Assembly (NCBI GenBank): GCA_028284935.1
Contig: JANQQQ010000004.1
Location: 1-64,000 of the forward strand
Length of the DNA: 64,000 nucleotides
Direction of reading: 5' to 3'
From: Croceivirga sp.
GTDB lineage: Bacteria > Bacteroidota > Bacteroidia > Flavobacteriales > Flavobacteriaceae
The notes below the pieces were generated by a model. The model searched no databases. It saw only the letters and a list, made by a program, of their open reading frames with translations, and was not told the DNA's origin. Below are positions 20,367 to 29,564 of this stretch, piece by piece. A program made the translations under genes and the position numbers. Position 1 is the stretch's first letter. Each line of letters opens with the position of its first letter.

Positions 20367-21056
20367 ATGCCACAAATGAAAAGCCTACTGACATTCATAT
20401 TAATAATAATTGGTTTAAAGGTATTTGCCACACCACAAGTTCCTGATATCTTAATTTATAATGGAAAGGAATATGAATGGAGTGGTTATAGTCCCGCTTT
20501 TGAATATTTTGAGCTGAACAATTTTCAACCACCAGAAGAAGCAGTCATTACTACTGGAAACTATTCTGTATTCATAATGACATACGAAATAGTTGACCAA
20601 AAACTATATTTAATAGACGTTGAAGTTGAAGTGGAACAAGAATCTGAATATGGTTCTGACTATCCTCCAGATTTGGTAAGTAAATCAGTTTTCAAAAGCT
20701 ACTTTCCTAATGGGAAAAGGTTTCTAGTGGACTTCTATTCTAATATTCAACTAATTCCATACGGAGAAGTTATCGAAGTAACTAAAAACGATTGGACTGA
20801 CATTCATTGGGAAGATTATTTAGTATTCGAAATAAATAATGGAACTGTAATAACTGAACTTGACGTGAATTACAAACAGTTTAACAGACTTAAAAGAAAA
20901 CAATTTAGAGCATTCAAAAAAACAACTGAATATCAAAAAACCACCGAACTTGAAAAAGAAAACCTTAATAGATTTAATGAATTTCGACCAAACAAATTTA
21001 CGATGGATGAATATTTGGAATTGATTATTTTGAGGCTAATAAAACAATTAAAATAA
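20367..21056 (+). CDS. Secreted hypothetical protein
   Basis: Signal peptide MKSLLTFILIIIGLKVFA; intact ORF. Confidence 0.55.
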   Translation: MPQMKSLLTFILIIIGLKVFATPQVPDILIYNGKEYEWSGYSPAFEYFELNNFQPPEEAVITTGNYSVFIMTYEIVDQKLYLIDVEVEVEQESEYGSDYPPDLVSKSVFKSYFPNGKRFLVDFYSNIQLIPYGEVIEVTKNDWTDIHWEDYLVFEINNGTVITELDVNYKQFNRLKRKQFRAFKKTTEYQKTTELEKENLNRFNEFRPNKFTMDEYLELIILRLIKQLK

Positions 21057-21062
21057 AGCACT

Positions 21063-21224
21063 ATTTACAACAATGGCTATAAGTAAGGGCGCCGTTCTCG
21101 CCTACCCTTCGGCTAGCGCTGCGCTTCTTAGAATCAGAATCCTCGTGGATTTTCAGTTTGGTGTGTACTTGCAAAGCTAAGTGATAACCCACACAACTAC
21201 CTATATCCGAGACCGTTGTGTGTA
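21063..21224 (+). repeat. attC-like site 19
   Basis: R'' atttacaac, aatggctataagtaaggg ... acccacacaactacctatatccgagacc, R' gttgtgtgta. Confidence 0.8.
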
Positions 21225-21251
21225 ATTTGAACGGTAAAAGTTCTACAAAAA

Positions 21252-21767
21252 ATGAATGTAACGATTAGGAAATGGCAATTATCGGATATTGACAATCTTG
21301 TTCGATATGCAAACAACAAAAAGATTTCAGACAATTTGGCCGACGCTTTCCCATTTCCATACTCAAAAGAATTCGGATTGGAATTTATAGAAAGAGTTTC
21401 TAATGAGCAACCGACAAAAATTTTCGCGATTACATCTGAAAATATGGCAATCGGTTCGATCGGAATATTTCCCGACCAAGATATTTATAGAAAAAATGGA
21501 GCTATTGCATATTGGATTGCTGAACCATATTGGGGAAAAGGAATAGCGACTTCTGCAATTGAACAAATTTTAAGATATGGATTTGACGTACTCAGACTGA
21601 CAAGGATTTACGCCAAACCGTTTGGAACGAATATCGGTTCGCAACGTGTTCTTGAAAAAATGGGGTTTGAATTAGAGGCAACAATTCCAAAAGCAGTATT
21701 TAAAAACAATATTTATTTGGACGAAAAAATATATGGAAAAATAAAAAGTACACACAACAGTGTATAA
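21252..21767 (+). CDS. GNAT N-acetyltransferase (RimJ/RimL-like)
   Basis: AIAYWIAEPYWGKGIATSAIEQILRYGFDVLRLTRIYAKPFGTNIGSQRVLEKMGFE. Confidence 0.9.
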   Translation: MNVTIRKWQLSDIDNLVRYANNKKISDNLADAFPFPYSKEFGLEFIERVSNEQPTKIFAITSENMAIGSIGIFPDQDIYRKNGAIAYWIAEPYWGKGIATSAIEQILRYGFDVLRLTRIYAKPFGTNIGSQRVLEKMGFELEATIPKAVFKNNIYLDEKIYGKIKSTHNSV

Positions 21768-21822
21768 CCGAAAATTAATGCATAGTAGCCCTAACGGACG
21801 ATTATATGAGCCATTTGCACAA
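21749..21822 (+). repeat. attC-like site 20 (short type, about 74 bp)
   Basis: R'' tacacacaac, agtgtataaccgaaaattaatgcatagtag..cggacgattatatgagcc, R' atttgcacaa. Confidence 0.7.
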
Positions 21823-21847
21823 TTACATGAGAAAGAAAAGTTGAATA

Positions 21848-22297
21848 TTGATTTTCGTGATTCTTGGTCAAATGTTGGCCATTTCTATTTCATGTAATCG
21901 AATAGCGAAACCTATTAATCCCGAATTGAAAATGGAATCCTTAACATTCGAAAAATGGTTAACCGAAATCGGAAGTTCAAAGAATTTTAGTCAGGAAATT
22001 AAGGCTTTGAACTTTGGACTATTTGAAATAGAAAATGGATACGGGATTTATCTAATTGGTTCAAAAGAATATGATGAAAATAATGGGGATTGGGCGACAA
22101 ATGAAGATTTTGTTCCAAAAAACAAATATTATTATATCGAACAATCCGAAAAACAGGAATGGGAGGAATTCCAAAAAGATACCAGGAAAAGGATTTTGGA
22201 CTATTTAGATTCTAAAAAAGAGGACGGACTGATTTTTAATCGCGTTAGACACATTACGATTGGATTTGATGATGGAAATTTGAATTTAATAAAATAA
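21848..22297 (+). CDS. Lipoprotein-like hypothetical
   Basis: Intact ORF (TTG start), ISISC lipobox; between two attC-like sites. Confidence 0.5.
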   Translation: MIFVILGQMLAISISCNRIAKPINPELKMESLTFEKWLTEIGSSKNFSQEIKALNFGLFEIENGYGIYLIGSKEYDENNGDWATNEDFVPKNKYYYIEQSEKQEWEEFQKDTRKRILDYLDSKKEDGLIFNRVRHITIGFDDGNLNLIK

Positions 22298-22299
22298 CT

Positions 22300-22474
22300 C
22301 CGCACAACAGGGAGTATAATTCATTGCTTCCTTCCAACCCTTATTAATTTTTTAAATTTAATATCCAATAGACAAGCCTCGACGATGAATTCAACAGTGC
22401 CTTCCTCTCCCCTTGCGCCAAGCTCAGGGTCGTTGGAGGCAATAACGAAATCATAGCCGAGACCGTTGTAAGCC
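22300..22474 (+). repeat. attC-like site 21
   Basis: R'' ccgcacaac, agggagtataattcattgc ... gcaataacgaaatcatagccgagacc, R' gttgtaagcc. Confidence 0.82.
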
Positions 22475-22477
22475 ATT

Positions 22478-23308
22478 TTGAAAAAATATATTGCCATAAT
22501 AAGCTCGCTAATTTTGCTTTCCTGTTTGGAAAGCAGTGAGGATAGAATTGTTAGAAAACTTAGCTTTGAACTTGACTCGAGAGGACTAGAGATTGATACC
22601 GTAATTACCATAAACGCAACGGAAATCCTAGTTAGTCCCAAAGACTACAAAAAAGAACGTTTGACCGTTTACCTTTACGACTTTATTAAGGTGAAAAATG
22701 AAGATTCTTTAGAAACTTTACTTGAGCAACAAGCAGATAGAATTCAAGCTTGGTTCGAATTACCTGAATGGGACAATGAAAGTGATGTATTTTCACCTTG
22801 GCTAACATCAAGGCTAAAGGACCCAGAAATCTACAAACAAAAGCACACGGAAAACTATGCTTTGATTTTTAACCATACCAATACTGAAACTCATAAAATG
22901 ACCTCAGTTGGAAAAAGACTTCTTGGTCATTGGAAAATGACGGAAAAGGAATTCGAAAAATGGGCTAAGGATTATTTGAATACTAGATATAAAAAAGAGG
23001 CCCAACTAATAAAAACTCCACATAAGGACTTAGAACTCTTTCAACTTAAATGTCCCTGGAATCAACAACTTTCCTATGGTTTAATTTTTACGGAAAACTT
23101 TAAAAACGAGGCTTCAGACAAAATTGGCTACCCTTTCCATGTTCTCTTGAACGGTAATTTTCCAGTCTACATTTCAAAAAAAGGTGATTTGAAAGTTTTG
23201 AAAAAAAGCATTGAAGAGATGGAATCAAGAATAAAACAAAGGGACATTTTACCAACGGAGTTAATTACTTATACGAGAAACGGAATTGAAATATCTGAAA
23301 TAAAATAA
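22478..23308 (+). CDS. Hypothetical lipoprotein
   Basis: MKKYIAIISSLILLSC lipobox; TTG start. Confidence 0.55.
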   Translation: MKKYIAIISSLILLSCLESSEDRIVRKLSFELDSRGLEIDTVITINATEILVSPKDYKKERLTVYLYDFIKVKNEDSLETLLEQQADRIQAWFELPEWDNESDVFSPWLTSRLKDPEIYKQKHTENYALIFNHTNTETHKMTSVGKRLLGHWKMTEKEFEKWAKDYLNTRYKKEAQLIKTPHKDLELFQLKCPWNQQLSYGLIFTENFKNEASDKIGYPFHVLLNGNFPVYISKKGDLKVLKKSIEEMESRIKQRDILPTELITYTRNGIEISEIK

Positions 23309-23312
23309 AAAC

Positions 23313-23439
23313 GGCTTACAACAAGGGCTATAATTCGGCTTTCCTTTGAACAGATCAAAGACCTTAATTTTGAATGACGACTGGATTTCTTGGTTGGAAA
23401 ATCCCGTTGGGATTTCACAAGCCGAAACCGTTGCCTGAA
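23313..23439 (+). repeat. attC-like site 22 (L' arm deleted)
   Basis: R'' ggcttacaac, aagggctataattcggc ... cacaagccgaaacc, R' gttgcctgaa; 'tcatagccga' missing. Confidence 0.72.
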
Positions 23440-23448
23440 AACTGAAAA

Positions 23449-24144
23449 ATGAGAATCCGAAACAACCTATCAACAATAATGATTTTGATTCTTTGCTCTT
23501 GCAACGAAAAGACGGAAGAGCAAAAAACTGCGCAGAATTCAGAATCAATTACCGAATCTAAAACAGAAATAAAAACGGAATTGGAATTAAATATTGATTA
23601 CTCAAAATCTGCCGAACTTTTCGCAAAAGAAGTTTTGAAGGAAAATATCCGAACTCACGTGTTTGATTTGTCGAAATTGGAAAAACCGAATCACCTTCGA
23701 ATTTTCAAATCTGATGGACTCGAAAAAATAATTGCTTATTCAAACAAAAATTATCCACAAAAATCTGAACCTAACTATTACGAACATTTTACGCTTTTTG
23801 TAGCCACATTTGAGAATCAAGAAAATGCTGAAATAGCTTTTGACCGAATTAAATCTGATTCGAAGTATGGATTATCAGAATGGAGTGAATTGGAAAGTGA
23901 CCAATCAGAACGAGTAAGAGCATTGAATATTGGAGCAAAACCTGGTGGAATGATAACTCAAATCGGAAAGCAAATTTTCAGTTTGGTAGAGACTTGTAGA
24001 GAAACACCAATTGGTGGAACTTGGAAAGACTACGAAAATAAATTCATTGGATTTGTAACAACAAACGAAATGGAAATTGAGGTTCTAAATTCCTATTGCG
24101 GAATGGATAGATATAAAATTGAGAAAATAAAAGCCAGCGGGTAA
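23449..24144 (+). CDS. Hypothetical lipoprotein
   Basis: MILILCSCNEK lipobox; stop codon inside the following R''. Confidence 0.55.
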   Translation: MRIRNNLSTIMILILCSCNEKTEEQKTAQNSESITESKTEIKTELELNIDYSKSAELFAKEVLKENIRTHVFDLSKLEKPNHLRIFKSDGLEKIIAYSNKNYPQKSEPNYYEHFTLFVATFENQENAEIAFDRIKSDSKYGLSEWSELESDQSERVRALNIGAKPGGMITQIGKQIFSLVETCRETPIGGTWKDYENKFIGFVTTNEMEIEVLNSYCGMDRYKIEKIKASG

Positions 24145-24296
24145 CAATGTATAACCGCAATTTCGGCAGATTCGACTACCCTTCAACAAGCTCAGGGCAG
24201 GCTAGAATCCACTCGGAATTGCTAAAGGTAGTGCTTAACCGAAAAACCATAACTTGAAAGACGTAGCTAACGGTTATACGAGACCATTGCGGTGCA
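24136..24296 (+). repeat. attC-like site 23
   Basis: cgggtaac, aatgtataaccgcaa ... gctaacggttatacgagacc, R' attgcggtgca. Confidence 0.75.
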
Positions 24297-24303
24297 TTAG
24301 AAA

Positions 24304-24813
24304 ATGAATACTCGAAAAACTATATCTATTCTTATAAACGGAACTTTTCTGTTCACATGTCTTCTATTTGTACTCGACGGTCTGACTTCGTTCGAAATAA
24401 AAAACCAATTAATTAAATCTTTCGCCTACTATGGGACAATGATTTTGACGCCAATAACACTTATTTGGAATCTTCTTCATTTTATGAGAAGAAATAGTAA
24501 AATTATATCAGTAACGATTCCGCTGGTTAGCCTAATTGGATTATTGGTTGTAGGCCCTTCGAAAATCGCATTTGCATCTTCGGCCTGGAAAACCCAAGAG
24601 ATCGTTTATCAAAATGGACATTCGCATTTTAAGACAGTGGAATTTCAAATGCAAGATGTTGGAGCTTTAGGATACAATAAGAGAACGGTGGAGGTCATGC
24701 ATTTGACTGATCTATTTATGATAGTGGGCCCGGTGGACGAGAATATCGAAGAAAGAATTGAATGGGTAAAAGTCAACATAAAAGTGAATGAACTTGGGTT
24801 AAAATATCCTTGA
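24304..24813 (+). CDS. Multi-TM hypothetical protein
   Basis: Intact ORF with predicted TM segments. Confidence 0.55.
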   Translation: MNTRKTISILINGTFLFTCLLFVLDGLTSFEIKNQLIKSFAYYGTMILTPITLIWNLLHFMRRNSKIISVTIPLVSLIGLLVVGPSKIAFASSAWKTQEIVYQNGHSHFKTVEFQMQDVGALGYNKRTVEVMHLTDLFMIVGPVDENIEERIEWVKVNIKVNELGLKYP

Positions 24814-24828
24814 AGAATAAAATAAAAC

Positions 24829-24986
24829 GCACCACTACAAGGGCTAAAAAGCATACTGGGGAGACGATGAAAATTACAATGAGTATATTAAACTCAAATT
24901 GTAAAACGGAAGAATTGCCTCGCTTAAGCTGCGGCGATTTAAGGTACCATTGCCATACCACTTCTTAGCCGGGTCCGTTGTGCAAC
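24829..24986 (+). repeat. attC-like site 24
   Basis: R'' gcaccactac, aagggctaaaaagc ... cttcttagccgggtcc, R' gttgtgcaac. Confidence 0.78.
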
Positions 24987-24991
24987 ATATC

Positions 24992-25492
24992 ATGAAAACT
25001 CTAACTGAAATACAAAATATAGTAAATGAATTAGCGAAAAAAATAAACGCATCAACTTATTTATTGCCAACTTTTAGCTCTCCGATTGGAGATGCAACAC
25101 CAAATATTGAGATTGACAATTCAGGACTTTATAATTACGTGATTTCAGAAAGAGGAAATGAGTATGATAGAAAAATCACGTCTGACTTAAATGATTTATT
25201 GTATTGGATTTTTTCATCTGTGACCTTTTCTATGGCTTGTGATTATGAATTAAAAAATAGAATTGAAGATAAAGACTGTCGTAGAATAATATTCGCAAAA
25301 CGGGAAGAATTACTCGGGATTTTAAGCAAAGATTGGGAAGAAAAGGAGAGGAAAAAGCACCAATCAATTCTTGAGAACAGTCCTTTTGATGATTTAGCAG
25401 GATTAAGAGCGACATATTGCGGAGAATTGAGAGCAAAAGGATTACCGGAATCTGAAATTGACAAACTCGCTTATGAAAAATATCCTGAATAA
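24992..25492 (+). CDS. Imm63-like immunity protein (orphan)
   Basis: YNYVISERGNEYDRKITSDLNDLLYWIFSSVTFSMACDYELKNRIEDKDCRRIIFAKREELLGIL..W resembles Imm63. Confidence 0.6.
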   Translation: MKTLTEIQNIVNELAKKINASTYLLPTFSSPIGDATPNIEIDNSGLYNYVISERGNEYDRKITSDLNDLLYWIFSSVTFSMACDYELKNRIEDKDCRRIIFAKREELLGILSKDWEEKERKKHQSILENSPFDDLAGLRATYCGELRAKGLPESEIDKLAYEKYPE

Positions 25493-25497
25493 AATAC

Positions 25498-25573
25498 GTT
25501 GCACAATCATATATAACCGAAAATTAATACATAGTAATCCGTAACTGACGGTTATAAGAGACCGCTGTAACCA
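25498..25573 (+). repeat. attC-like site 25 (short type, about 76 bp)
   Basis: R'' gttgcacaat, catatataaccgaaaattaatacatagtaatccgtaactgacggttataagagacc, R' gctgtaacca. Confidence 0.75.
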
Positions 25574-25591
25574 ATATGAGAAATTCGAATA

Positions 25592-26695
25592 ATGAAAAGA
25601 ATAATTTGTCTTTTTTTAATCCTACTTCTTTTTTCTTGTCAATCAAATCCAACTGACAAAATCCAAAGTTCTAATGACAATATTGTTATTGGAAAACGGC
25701 TTCGTTATACATCAAAAATTCTAAACGAGGAAAGGGAATTATTAATTTCTCTACCTCAAAATTATGATAGAAACATCCATACATATCCGATTATAATTGT
25801 AATGGATGGTGAGTACCTATTTGAAATCACAAATGCAATCGTAAAGATTAAAACGTCGAGAAATGAAATGCCAGAAAGCATTGTTGTTGGAATTCCAAAC
25901 AATACTGGAAATCGTGCTGATATGGCCTTAGAGTTATTTAAAAATGATGGAAATAAATTTTTTGGCAATAATGGTGGTAAATCTAAAGTGTATTCAAATT
26001 TTATATGTAAAGAAATAATTCCATTTTTAGAGAACACATATCGCGTGAATTCTCATAAAACAATAATAGGAATGTCACCAAGTTTCGGTCCAGTATTAGA
26101 AGTATTTTGGAATGAACCTGGAATATTTAGTGGTTACATAGTTTTAGCTGCTGAACTCTCGCTAAAAACAAATACTGGGCAAACAATTGCTCAAAAGTTA
26201 GAAAAATCAATTAAAGATAGTCTACAACCAAGTTCTTCGATTTATATAGGTAAAGCAAGTGACGACTTATTAAAAAGACCACCGGAAGAAGCAGAAGTAT
26301 TTATTAGTCTAAATCAAAAATTGGACTCAATAGCGAATCCAAAGATTAATTATACGATTGAAATACTCGAAAATGAAAATCATTACGGAATGGCAATTTC
26401 TGGAATCGAGCATGGATTAGAAACTATTTATCCCACAGATATTTGGAGAATACCTTACAAAGAATTTTGGAATTCCAATAACCCAGCAAATGAAATAAAA
26501 CTGTTTTATCAGAACCTTTCCGATAATTACGGATTTAAAATTATACCATTGGAAGATTCTTTTTATTATGCACAAACGCTATTGGGTACTGCAAGAAGGT
26601 TAAAAAGACAGGGGCGAATAAATGAATTGAAAGATGTTTTAGATTTAGGGTTAGAATATTACCCTAATTCAATAGAACTGAAAACACAAAACTGA
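25592..26695 (+). CDS. Esterase-family alpha/beta hydrolase, lipoprotein
   Basis: Lipobox LLFSC; RELLISLPQNYDRNIHTYPIIIVMDGEYLFE; IIGMSPSFGP. Confidence 0.75.
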   Translation: MKRIICLFLILLLFSCQSNPTDKIQSSNDNIVIGKRLRYTSKILNEERELLISLPQNYDRNIHTYPIIIVMDGEYLFEITNAIVKIKTSRNEMPESIVVGIPNNTGNRADMALELFKNDGNKFFGNNGGKSKVYSNFICKEIIPFLENTYRVNSHKTIIGMSPSFGPVLEVFWNEPGIFSGYIVLAAELSLKTNTGQTIAQKLEKSIKDSLQPSSSIYIGKASDDLLKRPPEEAEVFISLNQKLDSIANPKINYTIEILENENHYGMAISGIEHGLETIYPTDIWRIPYKEFWNSNNPANEIKLFYQNLSDNYGFKIIPLEDSFYYAQTLLGTARRLKRQGRINELKDVLDLGLEYYPNSIELKTQN

Positions 26696-26710
26696 AAATA
26701 AAATAAAAAC

Positions 26711-26824
26711 TGGCCATAACAATGGCTGTAACCATGCCTATCGCTTAGTCATTTTTTCCTAATTTCAATAAAGTAAAAAATATCTGGCGCTGGCCACCAG
26801 GTCATAGCCGGACCGTTACGGTAC
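26711..26824 (+). repeat. attC-like site 26
   Basis: R'' tggccataac, aatggctgtaaccatgcc ... ccaggtcatagccggacc, R' gttacggtac. Confidence 0.82.
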
Positions 26825-26854
26825 ATGTAGAAAATGTTTCAGTAATCCATAAAA

Positions 26855-27280
26855 ATGTTAAAGACCGGTTCAATAATCCTCAGTATTTGGAGCTGCCTTA
26901 ATTTTTTCCCTTCACTATATGTTGTGGCAAGTATCCTTTTCCTTGGCAAGCATCCCCCTGGATTGTATGCAATACTGGACGCTAATGATATCATATCAAT
27001 GAATTCCCAAATGCTCGCCACCGTGGATTCCATTGGTCTTTTTGCCAATTTATCCGTTGCCGCTTTAAACCTATTGATTTTAGTTGTTATTTGGAAGGGG
27101 CTTATTAAAGGAATTCAATGGACTTATTGGGCTCTATTGGCATCATGTGTTCTATCCATATTGGCAGGAGTAGCAGCGGACCAAGCTGTAGGTTTTGCTT
27201 TTCCCGAGGTAAATTTAATCTCCGCAGCAATCGTTGTGGCGGGGTTTGTTATTTGTGCAATCGGACTCTTCAAAAAATAA
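26855..27280 (+). CDS. Four-TM hypothetical membrane protein
   Basis: Intact hydrophobic ORF between attC-like sites. Confidence 0.6.
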   Translation: MLKTGSIILSIWSCLNFFPSLYVVASILFLGKHPPGLYAILDANDIISMNSQMLATVDSIGLFANLSVAALNLLILVVIWKGLIKGIQWTYWALLASCVLSILAGVAADQAVGFAFPEVNLISAAIVVAGFVICAIGLFKK

Positions 27281-27290
27281 TAAATAAAAA

Positions 27291-27400
27291 CGTACGGTAA
27301 CAATGGCTATAATTCATTGTGATTTTGTTCTACAACTAAATAAAAGTATAAATCAAGGGCTAATTTCTAAGTGGAATCATTGCCGAGACCGTTAGGCTTC
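27291..27400 (+). repeat. attC-like site 27
   Basis: R'' gtacggtaac, aatggctataattcattgtg ... gtggaatcattgccgagacc, R' gttaggcttc. Confidence 0.8.
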
Positions 27401-27418
27401 ATTTAAGAACAGTAAGAA

Positions 27419-28192
27419 ATGGGAAATTTCATTAAGTTAAACACTGAAAACATTGCTTCGGAACACATTTGTTGTGCCATATCCGACAAAAAATGTGCTG
27501 ACAGCTATCAAGCAAAAAAAGATTGGCTAAAAAAGGAATTTAATAATGGATATGTCTTTAGACGGCTCGATGAAAGAGCCAAAGTTTTCATTGAATATGG
27601 CCCTGCTGAAAACGCTTGGATTCCTATAACCGCTCCCCATTATTTAAACGTTAATTGTTTTTGGGTTTCAGGGAAATACAAGAAAAATGGATACGGAAAA
27701 GCTCTTTTGCAATCAGCAATTGAAGATGCGAAAGAGCAAGGTAAAAATGGACTTGTGACTGTTGTAGGGACAAAAAAATTCTATTTTATGAGTGACACCA
27801 AATGGCTATTGAGACAGGGATTTGAAGAAGTAGAAAAGATTTCAAGTGGTTTTAGTTTGTTAGCACTTGGCCTTAATGAAAAATCCGAAAATCCTAAATT
27901 CAATGCATCTGTAATAAGTGGTGAATGCCCGGACAAAGAAGGGATAGTTGTCTATTATTCCAACAGATGTCCGTTTGCGGAATTTCACGCTAAAGAATCG
28001 TTGGCGGAGACGGCAGAAAAGAGAAATCTACCATTGAAAGTAATCAAACTCAAGACTATGGAAGAAGCCCAAAATGCACCAAGCCCTGCGACAATTTTCA
28101 GCCTGTTTTTAGACGGAAAATTTATGACGACTGACTTAAGTGTGTGTATGGACAGTCGATTTGACAAAGTGATTGAGAAATTGAAAAAATGA
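27419..28192 (+). CDS. GNAT N-acetyltransferase with YoaP-like C-terminal domain
   Basis: YKKNGYGKALLQSAIEDAKEQGKNGLVTVVG; CPFAEFHAKESLAETAEKRNLPLKVIKL. Confidence 0.8.
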   Translation: MGNFIKLNTENIASEHICCAISDKKCADSYQAKKDWLKKEFNNGYVFRRLDERAKVFIEYGPAENAWIPITAPHYLNVNCFWVSGKYKKNGYGKALLQSAIEDAKEQGKNGLVTVVGTKKFYFMSDTKWLLRQGFEEVEKISSGFSLLALGLNEKSENPKFNASVISGECPDKEGIVVYYSNRCPFAEFHAKESLAETAEKRNLPLKVIKLKTMEEAQNAPSPATIFSLFLDGKFMTTDLSVCMDSRFDKVIEKLKK

Positions 28193-28875
28193 AGAATAAC
28201 CAAACTTCTAAATATAGCCCAGAAGAAATCTTTGAGATTTTTAAAGAGCAGCACCGACTTGCAAGTCCTCTTGACCCTATTGCAGATGAAACATTTGAAT
28301 TGACAAAAGGAACTGTAATTATTGACCTTCAAGATGCTCAAGACCTACTTCCCTGGCATAAGTGGACGGAATGGTTAAATAAATGCTATGGTATTGAAGC
28401 GAAAAGTGCAGAATGGAAAGAAATTGTAAAGCCAATAACAGAAAAGACCTTATGGGATGTATGCCTATTTATCTCTAAACGAGCTGAAAAAAAACGAATA
28501 AAACCGATGAAGCTCTTAGGAAATGAATGCTTAAGCTCCGCTGTTTTCCTTACCCTAAAGAAGAATTTAAAAACTAAAGGAGCTAGAGTGGATAACCTGA
28601 GACCATCTACCAATATCTCAGAATATTTGGATAATAATGACAACTTTTCTCCTTTACTTGAAGAAGCAACATTAACAGGGGTAAGAACTTTTGACAAACT
28701 GACTTATGGGAAATTGGAAACTGAAGGAAGATTTAAATATTGGATAGATAAGATTTTACCCAATGTCATTTACAAACGACCTCTGAAAACTGGAAGTTTG
28801 GTCACTTTTAGAGATTTAGTGAATAGAATAATTGAAAATAATAAACTAGGCACAACACTGTATATGAAACCATAG
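28189..28875 (+). CDS. Conserved hypothetical protein, overlaps preceding CDS by 4 bp
   Basis: ATGA overlap with upstream gene; C-terminus encoded in attC. Confidence 0.6.
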   Translation: MKNNQTSKYSPEEIFEIFKEQHRLASPLDPIADETFELTKGTVIIDLQDAQDLLPWHKWTEWLNKCYGIEAKSAEWKEIVKPITEKTLWDVCLFISKRAEKKRIKPMKLLGNECLSSAVFLTLKKNLKTKGARVDNLRPSTNISEYLDNNDNFSPLLEEATLTGVRTFDKLTYGKLETEGRFKYWIDKILPNVIYKRPLKTGSLVTFRDLVNRIIENNKLGTTLYMKP

Positions 28876-28920
28876 CCGCCTATCAGCAGGATACGCTTCA
28901 TATACTCAACGTTGTATGGC
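28847..28920 (+). repeat. attC-like site 28 (short type, 74 bp)
   Basis: R'' taggcacaac, actgtatatgaa ... cttcatatactcaac, R' gttgtatggc. Confidence 0.75.
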
Positions 28921-28942
28921 ATTTTAGAAACGAAAATAAATT

Positions 28943-29404
28943 ATGATTAGAGGACTTTATGAAACTCATTTATATGTTGAAAATTTAGAAAAATCAATAG
29001 AATTCTACACCAAAGTTCTTGGACTAAAACAATGTCGCTTCGGGGCGGAACGCAGAACCGCCTTTTTTTGGATAGGAAAAGACAAACAGGCAATGCTCGG
29101 ATTATGGGAAAAACCTAAAGAAGAAATTGATTTACGACATTTCGCTTTTGAGTGTGACCCTGAATGGGTAATAAATGAATCTGTGAACTTTTTAAAATCT
29201 CACGATTTAAACTACTGGAATTTTCTACAGGATGATAATGAAAAGCCCATGGTTTTTTGTTGGATGCCAGCAGTCTCCATATATTTCAGTGACCCAGACG
29301 GACATTATCTCGAATTTATCGGAATCTTACCTGGAAAGACCAAAGGGAATGATGAAAAGCAAGTCGTTACCTATGAGCAATGGCTTCAAATAAAAGATGA
29401 ATAA
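28943..29404 (+). CDS. VOC/glyoxalase family protein
   Basis: GLYETHLYVENLEKSIEFYTKVLGLK; FSDPDGHYLEFI. Confidence 0.9.
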   Translation: MIRGLYETHLYVENLEKSIEFYTKVLGLKQCRFGAERRTAFFWIGKDKQAMLGLWEKPKEEIDLRHFAFECDPEWVINESVNFLKSHDLNYWNFLQDDNEKPMVFCWMPAVSIYFSDPDGHYLEFIGILPGKTKGNDEKQVVTYEQWLQIKDE

Positions 29405-29408
29405 AAAA

Positions 29409-29547
29409 CGCCATACAACAAGGACTATAATTCAACTTTCCCTTTGAACCCAAAACAAAATAGCTAACTTTAAAACAGTTCGATTTCCTTCTTGAAAAAT
29501 CCAAAAGGATTTTCCACTCCGAAATCATAAACGGACCGTTGTAGGTA
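29409..29547 (+). repeat. attC-like site 29
   Basis: R'' gccatacaac, aaggactataattcaac ... ccgaaatcataaacggacc, R' gttgtaggta. Confidence 0.87.
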
Positions 29548-29564
29548 ATTTAAAACACAAATCA

